Below, piece after piece: positions 44,631-51,978 of a DNA stretch of 64,000 nt. The position numbers were made by a program, and so were the translations under genes. This stretch comes from Burkholderia sp. BCC0322 (lineage in GTDB: Bacteria; Pseudomonadota; Gammaproteobacteria; Burkholderiales; Burkholderiaceae), in the NCBI RefSeq assembly GCF_902833045.1, contig NZ_CADFDU010000002.1:558001-622000 (forward strand). Direction: 5' to 3'. The notes under the pieces are model-generated. The model had not been told where the DNA came from, did no database searches, and was given only the letters and a program-made list of their open reading frames with translations. Every line of letters starts with the position of its first letter. Within the stretch, counting starts at the first letter, position 1.

Positions 44631-45320
44631 TTGGCTTTCCGAAATTTTTCCCCTGCACGATGCGCAACGTGGATCGTTGCACTGGCCGCCTGCGCGCAAG
44701 CGGGCGCGGCTTGGTCCGCCGACGCGACCGCGCCGGTCGCCGGTACGCGTCCGGCGGTTACGAGCCTGAGCGGCGATGCGGCGTCGGCGGCATCCGCCTC
44801 GGACGCAAGCGCGCTAGGCAACGTCGCCGAGCTGACGCAGATGCTGCACGACGGCCGGATCGTCGAGATGCGCACGACGTACAACGGCAGCTACGGTGCG
44901 AGCCTGATGTTCGATCCGCGCGAGATGACGTACTACGTCGCGCTGTTCCAGGACAAGCACCTGTGGCGCGTGATCCGGTCGCAGGAAAAGAATCGCGCGG
45001 AGATGGTGTACGCGAACTTCGTTCAGCAGACCGTGCAACTCGCGGATATCGAGCTCCGCCGTACCGAGCTGCAGGCGCAGAAGGCGTTTCTCGAGCGCGT
45101 GATTGCGCTGCAGGCGAATCGTGCGCAGCAGTTGCAGGCCGACCTGAGCGTTGCGCGCAGCCAGCAGGCTGAAGTCGCGCAGCGGCAGCGGTCGGCACAG
45201 GAGCAGGCACAGGCGCTGCAGGTCGAGAAACGGGCTGCACAGATGCAGTTGCGCGATCTGCAGGAGCAGGTGCGGCAACTCGAGAAGCAGACCGAGACGG
45301 GGCTGCCCTCGCACAAGTAA
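44631..45320 (+). CDS. DUF2968 exported coiled-coil protein
   Basis: 229 residues from a TTG start, chosen because GCCGGAG lies 8 bases before it and it yields a signal peptide (about 1-27, ending AAWSA); no ATG is suitably placed. The conserved DUF2968 segment VAELTQMLHDGRIVEMRTTYNGSYGASLMFDPREMTYYVALFQ is followed by a long Gln/Glu/Ala-rich coiled coil (about 125-222). Probably periplasmic; function unknown. A clean terminator follows. Confidence 0.85.
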   Translation: MAFRNFSPARCATWIVALAACAQAGAAWSADATAPVAGTRPAVTSLSGDAASAASASDASALGNVAELTQMLHDGRIVEMRTTYNGSYGASLMFDPREMTYYVALFQDKHLWRVIRSQEKNRAEMVYANFVQQTVQLADIELRRTELQAQKAFLERVIALQANRAQQLQADLSVARSQQAEVAQRQRSAQEQAQALQVEKRAAQMQLRDLQEQVRQLEKQTETGLPSHK

Positions 45321-45353
45321 CGATTCGTCGGACGGACGGAGAGAGACGAGCGA

Positions 45354-45387
45354 AACCCGGCGAAGCGATCTTCGCCGGGTTTTTTAT
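45354..45387 (+). terminator. Intrinsic terminator of the DUF2968 gene
   Basis: CCCGGCGAAG-CGAT-CTTCGCCGGG, a 10-bp perfect stem followed by TTTTTTATT, 34 bases after the stop codon. Confidence 0.95.
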
Positions 45388-45397
45388 TGGGCGACCG

Positions 45398-46354
45398 TCA
45401 GCGCGCGAACGCGTCCGGTATGTCGGTCACGCGGCGATGGGACAGTTGCGATGTCCAGTCGAAACCGGCGGCGGGCGCGTGCGTCGCACGGGCAGGTTGC
45501 GCGACGCGCAGCGCATTTGCCATTGCGATCAGCGTGACCGGATCGTCGAGCGTGTCGCGCGCATCGTATGTGTCCGTTGCGTGCGGCGGCGGGGCGAGCC
45601 GATCGCGTGTGTGGGTGTTGGCTGCATCGCTCGGGGCTGGCGGACGTGCAGCCAGCCGTGGCACGGTCGGCGACCGGTGCGGTGCTGCCGTCGTGCGCGA
45701 GCCGTTTGTTTGAAGCGGCGATGCCGTGGCGGTGCGCTGCACGCCGAACGTCGCCCCCGGTTGAGGCGACGCTGGACGAGGCGCGGCGGGGTGCGCGGCC
45801 GCTGGTGATTCTGCGGTTTCCGCGACAGGTGTCGCCACCGTGCGCTGCGGTGACGTGTTTGTCGACGTACCGGACTGAACCGCGGCAATCCGCAAGGTGC
45901 CGGTCGATAACGTGGTGTGGTCCGGCGCAACGTCGGCGATCTGGATCGTGTGTGCGGGCCCGAAGCCCGTAGGCGGTTCGTGCGCGGCGATCAGCCAGCC
46001 GATGACGCCGAACGCGCCGATGCTCCAGCAGACTGCGTACATCGCACGCCGGTCGCGAGAGCGTCTGACGGTACGTCGGATGCGCGTGCCGGCAACGGCA
46101 GCCGGCACGACCGGCGTGCCTGCCGAAATCGGCATCGATGCCGCGACGGGCCGTGGCTGCCAGCGGCACGCGCGGTGCGGCCGGTTGACGTCGATGCAGG
46201 ACGTCGTCAGCGTGGCCAGGCAGTGCTTGCCGGGCCTCGCACCGGGCGCGCCGCGAAAGGTCCATTCGCGGCCGAACGGCGGAACGTGATCCAGCGGGGC
46301 GACGCGAGGGCGGGCGAGCGCGCCTTCGACGGGGACGAACGGTGATGGGGTCAT
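45398..46354 (-). CDS. Single-pass membrane protein, Thr/Pro/Ala-rich, function unknown
   Basis: 318 residues. A basic N-terminal cytoplasmic part (about 1-103, ending RRTVRRSRDRR) precedes one transmembrane helix (about 104-124, AMYAVCWSIGAFGVIGWLIAA). The rest (about 125-318) is a long Thr/Ala/Pro-rich, low-complexity tail that would be periplasmic, with a short ordered end (VTLIAMANALRVAQ, FDWTSQLSHRRVTDIPD). No ribosome site is obvious at the ATG. The membrane pattern argues for a real gene; the family is not recognised. Confidence 0.5.
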   Translation of the reverse strand: MTPSPFVPVEGALARPRVAPLDHVPPFGREWTFRGAPGARPGKHCLATLTTSCIDVNRPHRACRWQPRPVAASMPISAGTPVVPAAVAGTRIRRTVRRSRDRRAMYAVCWSIGAFGVIGWLIAAHEPPTGFGPAHTIQIADVAPDHTTLSTGTLRIAAVQSGTSTNTSPQRTVATPVAETAESPAAAHPAAPRPASPQPGATFGVQRTATASPLQTNGSRTTAAPHRSPTVPRLAARPPAPSDAANTHTRDRLAPPPHATDTYDARDTLDDPVTLIAMANALRVAQPARATHAPAAGFDWTSQLSHRRVTDIPDAFAR

Positions 46355-46712
46355 GAGGGCGGTATACCGTGCGACACGGGCAACCGTGCTGGCTGCGGCG
46401 CGGAAAGATCGTCGGGAATCGTGACATTGTGGTCAGCAGGCGAGAGTCGGTCGATCGGACCAATCTGATTTTTGCTTCAGTATTGGGACGACTTGTACGA
46501 GATGAAGGCGCCGATGGCGACGGCCGGGGGTGCCACAAGGCAAATGTCGGCTTCGCGTGGCATCATTCGCGAACCATGCCGGTGCGCGCGTCGTTGCGCG
46601 GCGCGTCGCCGGCGGGCAGCGATGCCCGTGCGCGCCGGCCCGGCCCGGCGCCGCGAGCGTCGTCGGACCCATACGGCGCGAATTCGCGCCATCCGAGCTG
46701 AGCGAGAAAAAC
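46355..46712. other. 358-base divergent gap before the citrate-type transporter
   Basis: No gene seen. A moderately AT-rich patch (about 46465-46495) could hold the transporter promoter. Inverted segments such as CGCGAATTCGCG (46678-46689 region) are visible, but nothing is diagnostic. Confidence 0.35.
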
Positions 46713-48008
46713 ATGTCCACAGCTTCACACGCCGCCGCGCAGGAATCGAAATTCCGCACCGTGTTCCGGGTCGTCAGCGGCAACTTCCTGGAAATGTACG
46801 ATTTCATGGTCTACGGGTATTACGCGTCGGCCATCGCGAAAACCTACTTTCCGAGCGGCAACGCGTTCGCGTCTTTGATGCTGTCGCTGTCGGTATTCGG
46901 CGCGGGCTTCCTGATGCGGCCGGTCGGCGCGATCGTGCTCGGCGCGTACATCGACCATCACGGCCGCCGCAAGGGGCTGATCCTCACGCTCGGGCTGATG
47001 GCGCTCGGCACGCTCACGGTGGCCGCGATACCCGGCTATGCGACGATCGGCGTGCTCGCGCCGGCACTCGTGCTGCTCGGCCGGCTGCTGCAGGGCTTCT
47101 CGGCGGGCGTCGAGCTCGGCGGCGTGTCGGTCTACCTGTCCGAGATCGCGACGAAGGGCCACAAGGGGTTCTATACGTCGTGGCAGTCGGGCAGCCAGCA
47201 GGTGGCCGTCGTGTTCGCCGCGTTCGTCGGCGTGCTGCTGAACCGCGCGCTGCCGGTCGAGGAGATGACCGCGTGGGGCTGGCGCATTCCGTTCCTGATC
47301 GGCTGCCTGATCGTGCCGTTCCTGTTCCTGATCCGGCGTTCGCTGAAGGAGACCGACGAGTTCCTCGCGAAGCGTCATCGTCCGACGATGGGCGAGATCA
47401 TGCGTTCGATGCTCGACAACTGGGGCGTCGTGGTGGCGGGGATGGGAATGGTGATCATGACGACGGTGTCGTTCTACATGATCACCGCCTATACACCGAC
47501 GTTCGGCAAGGAAGTGCTGCACCTGTCGTCGCTCGACGCGCTCGTCGTGACCGTCTGCGTCGGGATTTCCAATCTCGTGTGGCTGCCGCTGTCCGGTGCG
47601 TTGTCCGATCGCATCGGCCGCCGCCCGGTGCTGATCGCATTCACGGTACTGACGCTGTTGACGGCTTACCCGGCCGTGCTGTGGCTCGTCGGCGATCCGT
47701 CGTTCCTGCGGTTGCTCGCGGTCGAGCTGTGGTTGTCATTCCTTTATGCGTCGTATAACGGGGCGATGGTCGTCGCGCTCACCGAGGTCATGCCGGCCGA
47801 CGTGCGCACGGCCGGTTTCTCGCTCGCATACAGCCTGGCGACGACGATCGGCGGCTTCACGCCCGCGATCTCGACGCTGCTGATTCATCAGACCGGGAAC
47901 AAGGCGGCGCCGGGGCTGTGGCTCAGCGTTGCCGCGATTTGCGGACTGATTGCGACACTCGTGCTGTATCGCACGTCCGAGGCGCGCAACCAGTACAAGG
48001 CGGCCTGA
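46713..48008 (+). CDS. MFS citrate/tricarballylate:H+ symporter (MHS family)
   Basis: 431-residue, 12-helix transporter resembling CitA/Tcu[32 protein letters not shown] at the N-terminus, [58 protein letters not shown]. The [12 protein letters not shown] pattern is characteristic of citrate-proton symporters, so uptake of citrate or a related tricarboxylate is likely. ATG 46713 chosen ([12 protein letters not shown]). Monocistronic with a strong terminator. Confidence 0.88.
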   Translation: MSTASHAAAQESKFRTVFRVVSGNFLEMYDFMVYGYYASAIAKTYFPSGNAFASLMLSLSVFGAGFLMRPVGAIVLGAYIDHHGRRKGLILTLGLMALGTLTVAAIPGYATIGVLAPALVLLGRLLQGFSAGVELGGVSVYLSEIATKGHKGFYTSWQSGSQQVAVVFAAFVGVLLNRALPVEEMTAWGWRIPFLIGCLIVPFLFLIRRSLKETDEFLAKRHRPTMGEIMRSMLDNWGVVVAGMGMVIMTTVSFYMITAYTPTFGKEVLHLSSLDALVVTVCVGISNLVWLPLSGALSDRIGRRPVLIAFTVLTLLTAYPAVLWLVGDPSFLRLLAVELWLSFLYASYNGAMVVALTEVMPADVRTAGFSLAYSLATTIGGFTPAISTLLIHQTGNKAAPGLWLSVAAICGLIATLVLYRTSEARNQYKAA

Positions 48009-48057
48009 CCGGCACCGGGCTAACGCGCGGGGCGCCGGCCGCACGCATTGCAATGAG

Positions 48058-48086
48058 AAAGGGAGCGCGGCGCGCTCCCTTTTTTT
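48058..48086 (+). terminator. Intrinsic terminator of the citrate-type transporter
   Basis: GGGAGCGC-GGC-GCGCTCCC, 8-bp perfect stem followed by seven T, about 52 bases after the stop codon. Confidence 0.9.
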
Positions 48087-48095
48087 CGTCTGCGC

Positions 48096-49937
48096 TCAGG
48101 CTTCGCGCAGCATGTCGGCGATGGCCGCCGTCACGTCGAGCCATTGCCCCGGCGCGGGCTGGCGGGCGAGTCTGGCCTGCGGATACCACGGGCAGTCGTC
48201 GCCGGTGAACCAGCGCCAGTCGGGCGCGAACGGCAGCATCACCCACAGCGGCTTGCCGAGCGCGCCGGCGAGGTGCGCGACCGCCGTATCGATCGTGACG
48301 ACGCCATCGAGCCGCTCGATCAGCGCGGCCGTGTCGGCAAAGTCGTTCAGCCGGCCGTCGAGCCGATGCACGCGCGGATGCGCGTCGACGCGCACGCGTT
48401 CGTTGTCGTCGAGTGCGGGCTGCAGCACGATCCAGTCGATGTCGGGCAGCGCGAGCAACGGTGCGAGCGCGTCGAACGGCATCGAGCGGTTTTCCTGCGT
48501 CTGTCGGCGCCCCGACCACGCGAGGCCGAACTTGCGCTTCGACTGACCGCCGAGCGAGCCGCGAAAGCGCCGGCCGGCGCCGTCGGGCGCATCGAGGTAG
48601 CGCGCGCCTGCGACGATGTCCTCCTTCGTCTGAAGCCCGAGCAGGAACGGCAGGCTCATCAGCGTGCACGCGACATCTGCGGCAGGCGGTTTCGCGGCGC
48701 CCTGAGCGACGAGCGTCACGCGCCAGCGCGACGCGGCCGGCGCCAGCAGCGTAACGAGTTCCGGCTGGACTTCGAGCACGACGCGCGCGCAGCGTGCACG
48801 GGCAAGCGGCACGAAGCGGACGAACTGCAGCGTGTCGCCGAAGCCCTGTTCTGCCCGGATCAGCAGCGTGCGCGATGCAATCGGCTCGCCTTGCCAGCGC
48901 GGCAGTGTGCCGAGCGGCGTCGCGCCCGGCGTGTCGTGGCGCGCCTCGTAAGCGGGCAGGCCACGCGTGAAGTCGCCGAGCGTCAGCAGCGTGACCGCGC
49001 GGTGCAGCCGTGCCAGCGTGAGATCGGGCGCGACGCGCAGCGCCTGGTCGAATGCGCGCAGCGCCATCTCGTGCGCACCGAGCGCGTGGTGTGCGTTGCC
49101 GAGGTTCAGCCAGGCCAGGCTGAATGACGGATCGAGCCCGACGGCGCGCTCGTAGTAGGGCAGCGCATCGCGGTGGCGTGCCTGCGCGCTCAGTGCGTTC
49201 GCGAGCCCGAACAGCGCGAGCGGAAACGGTGGATGCAGCGCCAGCGCGGCTTCGAACGCGGCCGCCGCCTCGGCATGTCGGCCGACCGCATCGAACGTGT
49301 TGCCGAGATTGAAATGGGCGGCGACGAAACGCGGCTGCGCGGCAATCGCTGCCTGGAAGTGCGCGATCGCGTCGTCGGCGCGGCCCATCGCGTTCAGCGC
49401 CATCGCGAGGTTGTTGTGCGCCCCCGCATGCCCGGGCCGCAACTCGAGCGCACGACGGAACGCGGCGAGCGCGTCGTCGTGGCGGCCGAGCGCGTTCAGC
49501 GCGTTGCCGAGATTGTTGTGGATCGATGCATCGTCGGGCGTGAGCCGGAGCGCGCGGCCAAATGCATCGATCGCATCGTCGTGGCGCTGCAGCGCCGCAT
49601 ACGCGTTGCCGAGGTTGTAGTGCGCGAGCGGAAATTCGGGCGCGAGCGTCAGCGCATTGCGAAAGCGGTCGACCGCTTCGTCGAGCCGGCCGAGTGCCTT
49701 CAGCGTGTTGCCGAGATTGAGCTGCAGCGCGGCATCGTTCGGCCGCAGCGCGACGGCGCGGCCGACGAGATCGGCCGCCTCGGCGTGCTGGCCCTGTTGG
49801 TGCCGCAGTACGCCGAACAGGTGCAGCGCGTCGGCGTCGGCGGGGTTGGAGGCGAGCGCGTTGCGATAGCCGTGCTCGGCCTCGGCGAGGCGGCCCGCGC
49901 GGTGTGCGGCATACGCCCGGTCGAATGCGGAATCCAT
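48096..49937 (-). CDS. Tetratricopeptide-repeat protein with a glycosyltransferase-like domain
   Basis: 613 residues. Residues about 5-350 are ten consecutive TPR units (for example ALHLFGVLRHQQGQHAEAADLVGRAVALRPND and LAHYNLGNAYAALQRHDDAIDAFGRAL). The C-terminal part (about 380-610) resembles GT9/GT41-type glycosyltransferases: IRAEQGFGDTLQFVRFV, FGLAWSGRRQTQENRSMPF, and DGVVTIDTAVAHLAGALGKPLWVMLPFAPDWRW. Acceptor unknown; similar proteins modify proteins or surface glycans. Start 49937 gives MDSAFDRAYAAHRAG, the first TPR. Alone between a transporter and a monooxygenase gene. Confidence 0.88.
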   Translation of the reverse strand: MDSAFDRAYAAHRAGRLAEAEHGYRNALASNPADADALHLFGVLRHQQGQHAEAADLVGRAVALRPNDAALQLNLGNTLKALGRLDEAVDRFRNALTLAPEFPLAHYNLGNAYAALQRHDDAIDAFGRALRLTPDDASIHNNLGNALNALGRHDDALAAFRRALELRPGHAGAHNNLAMALNAMGRADDAIAHFQAAIAAQPRFVAAHFNLGNTFDAVGRHAEAAAAFEAALALHPPFPLALFGLANALSAQARHRDALPYYERAVGLDPSFSLAWLNLGNAHHALGAHEMALRAFDQALRVAPDLTLARLHRAVTLLTLGDFTRGLPAYEARHDTPGATPLGTLPRWQGEPIASRTLLIRAEQGFGDTLQFVRFVPLARARCARVVLEVQPELVTLLAPAASRWRVTLVAQGAAKPPAADVACTLMSLPFLLGLQTKEDIVAGARYLDAPDGAGRRFRGSLGGQSKRKFGLAWSGRRQTQENRSMPFDALAPLLALPDIDWIVLQPALDDNERVRVDAHPRVHRLDGRLNDFADTAALIERLDGVVTIDTAVAHLAGALGKPLWVMLPFAPDWRWFTGDDCPWYPQARLARQPAPGQWLDVTAAIADMLREA

Positions 49938-50067
49938 AACGCGATAACTGACGGAAAGCGCGTATTTTCCCACACCGCGCGGCGCTGCCGCGCATCGGCC
50001 GATCGGCATATGGCCCCGTCACGCGGAGCGGCGTAGACTTGCAGGGTCGCGTGTCATCGAGGTTCTC

Positions 50068-51711
50068 ATGGCTGACACACTGCCCGATATCCCGCCCGTG
50101 CTGATCGTCGGCGCGGGGCCGACCGGCCTTGCCGCGGCGATGAGCCTCGCGCGGGCCCGCGTGCCGGTGCGCGTCATCGATCGGCTCGCCGCCCCCGCGC
50201 CGCACTCGCGTGCGATCGGCATCCAGCCGCGCACGCTCGAACTGCTGGAGCAGCATCGCGCGGTCGAACCGTTTCTCGCGCTCGGCCATCGTGCGCATGC
50301 GGCCGCGCTGCATGCCAACGGCCGCGTGATCGCGCGGCTCGATTTCGATCCGCTGCAAACGCGCTATCCGTACCTGCTGTTTCTCGACCAGACCGTCACC
50401 GAGCGCCTGCTCGCCGAGCACCTGGCCCGGCTCGGCGTGACGGTCGAGCGCGGCGCGACGCTGACCGCGTGCGAAGCCGTCGGCGCGTCGCTCGACGTGT
50501 CGATCCGCTGCGCCGACGGTCGCGTCGAATCGTTCGCCCCGTCGTACCTGATCGCGGCCGACGGCGCACACAGCACGGTCAGGCATCTGCTCGGCCTGGG
50601 CTTCACCGGGCATGCGTTCGAGCAGACTTTCCTGCTTGCCGATTTCGCGGCGATACCCGACTGGCCGGACGAAGAGATCCATCTGTTCACGACGCCCGAA
50701 GGCATCGCCGGCCTGTTTCCCATGGGAGGCGGCCGTTACCGGCTCGTGGCCGACCGGCCGCCCGGCAGCGACGCGTCACCCGATGGGCCGACTCCGTCGC
50801 TGGCGGAATGCGACGCGATCGTGCGTGCCCGTGCCGGTGCATCGATCTCGCCGAGCGATCTCGCGTGGTCGTCCTATTTTCACCTGCACAGCCGGATGAT
50901 CGATCGGCTGCGTGACGGGCGGGTGTTCTTTGCGGGCGACGCCGCGCACGTCCACAGCCCGGCGGGCGCGCAGGGCATGAACACCGGCATCCAGGAAGCA
51001 TTCAATCTCGGCTGGAAGCTCGCGCGCGTGCTCGGCGCGGGCACGCCTGAGCGGCTGCTCGACACGTATCACGCAGAGCGTCATCCGATCGAGCGCGACG
51101 TGCTGCGGCAGACCGGTTTCGTCACGCAGATCGTCGAAGCCGAGCGCGGCGCGATGAAATTGCTGCGCGATCATGTCGTGCCGCTGCTGGCGTCGTTCGG
51201 GCCGATGCGCGACGCGGTGCGGCGCACGGTCAGCGAGCTGGGCGTGCAGTACCGGAAGAGTCCGCTCACGCTCGAGCGTGTGCTCGACGGCGGGCCGCGT
51301 GCAGGCGAGCGGGCACCCGACGCGCACGTGCGGGTGCTCGACGGGCCGCTCGGTCAGGCGCCCGGAACGGCGCGGCTATACGACCTGCACGATCCGGCGA
51401 GCTTCACGTTGCTGCTGCTGGAAGAGCCGGTTAATGCCGACACCGGCGCAGTGCCGCCGATGCCGGCCGATGCGCAGGCACTCGTGCAGGGGCTCGAACG
51501 CATCATGCCGGATGCGGTGCGCGTCTGGCGCGTCACCGATGCCGACGGCGGCGATGCCGGGCTTGCGCAGGAATACGGCCGCTCGCGGCCGTCGTTTTAC
51601 CTGCTGCGGCCGGATGGTTACGTCGCCGCGCGCGGGCGCACGGCGACCGATGCGAACGCGCTGCTGCGCCACTGCGAAAGCTGGTTCGCGGGCATGTCGC
51701 GGTCCGCGTAG
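50068..51711 (+). CDS. FAD-dependent aromatic monooxygenase (class A)
   Basis: 547-residue flavoprotein hydroxylase of the PheA/MhpA/TfdB type. Dinucleotide site VLIVGAGPTGLAAAMSLAR (GxGxxG, 12-30), the DG motif in LIAADGAHSTVR and the GD motif GRVFFAGDAAHVHSPAGAQGMNTGIQEAFNLGWKLA. A C-terminal thioredoxin-like domain (about 410-547) is typical. It would hydroxylate a phenolic compound with NAD(P)H; the substrate is unknown. GAGG before the ATG. Ends 8 bases from the convergent fdsD. Confidence 0.9.
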   Translation: MADTLPDIPPVLIVGAGPTGLAAAMSLARARVPVRVIDRLAAPAPHSRAIGIQPRTLELLEQHRAVEPFLALGHRAHAAALHANGRVIARLDFDPLQTRYPYLLFLDQTVTERLLAEHLARLGVTVERGATLTACEAVGASLDVSIRCADGRVESFAPSYLIAADGAHSTVRHLLGLGFTGHAFEQTFLLADFAAIPDWPDEEIHLFTTPEGIAGLFPMGGGRYRLVADRPPGSDASPDGPTPSLAECDAIVRARAGASISPSDLAWSSYFHLHSRMIDRLRDGRVFFAGDAAHVHSPAGAQGMNTGIQEAFNLGWKLARVLGAGTPERLLDTYHAERHPIERDVLRQTGFVTQIVEAERGAMKLLRDHVVPLLASFGPMRDAVRRTVSELGVQYRKSPLTLERVLDGGPRAGERAPDAHVRVLDGPLGQAPGTARLYDLHDPASFTLLLLEEPVNADTGAVPPMPADAQALVQGLERIMPDAVRVWRVTDADGGDAGLAQEYGRSRPSFYLLRPDGYVAARGRTATDANALLRHCESWFAGMSRSA

Positions 51712-51719
51712 CGGTGCGG

Positions 51720-51971
51720 TCAGGCGCTCGCCGCGGCGGGTACGAGTGACGCGCGGTGCACGGCGATCGCGTCGCGCACGATCGGCGCCGCGCGCTGCGC
51801 GGCTTCGCACGACGGATCGTCGAGCGCCGCGAGAAGCGCGCGGCGCATCCGCGGCTCCCAGAAGCGCCGGATATGGTCGGCGATGCCGGCCAGCGCTTCG
51901 TCGCGATCGGGCATCGATTCGAAGAATGCGCCGATCTGGTTGGCCATGTCGATCAGGTGTCCGATGTCCAT
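51720..51971 (-). CDS. fdsD: Formate dehydrogenase delta subunit
   Basis: 83-residue small subunit/assembly factor of the soluble NAD-dependent formate dehydrogenase. MANQIGAFFESMPDRDEALAGIADHIRRFWEPRMRRAL is diagnostic of FdsD. It follows fdsA by 7 bases and closes the operon; fdsC, which lies between fdsA and fdsD in Cupriavidus, is absent. Confidence 0.93.
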   Translation of the reverse strand: MDIGHLIDMANQIGAFFESMPDRDEALAGIADHIRRFWEPRMRRALLAALDDPSCEAAQRAAPIVRDAIAVHRASLVPAAASA

Positions 51972-51978
51972 CGCTTCC

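Noticed and set aside
47923-50682. A 919-residue minus-strand frame spanning the TPR-glycosyltransferase and part of the monooxygenase
   Set aside because: Arg/Ala-rich shadow in another frame of the TPR gene; no family resemblance.
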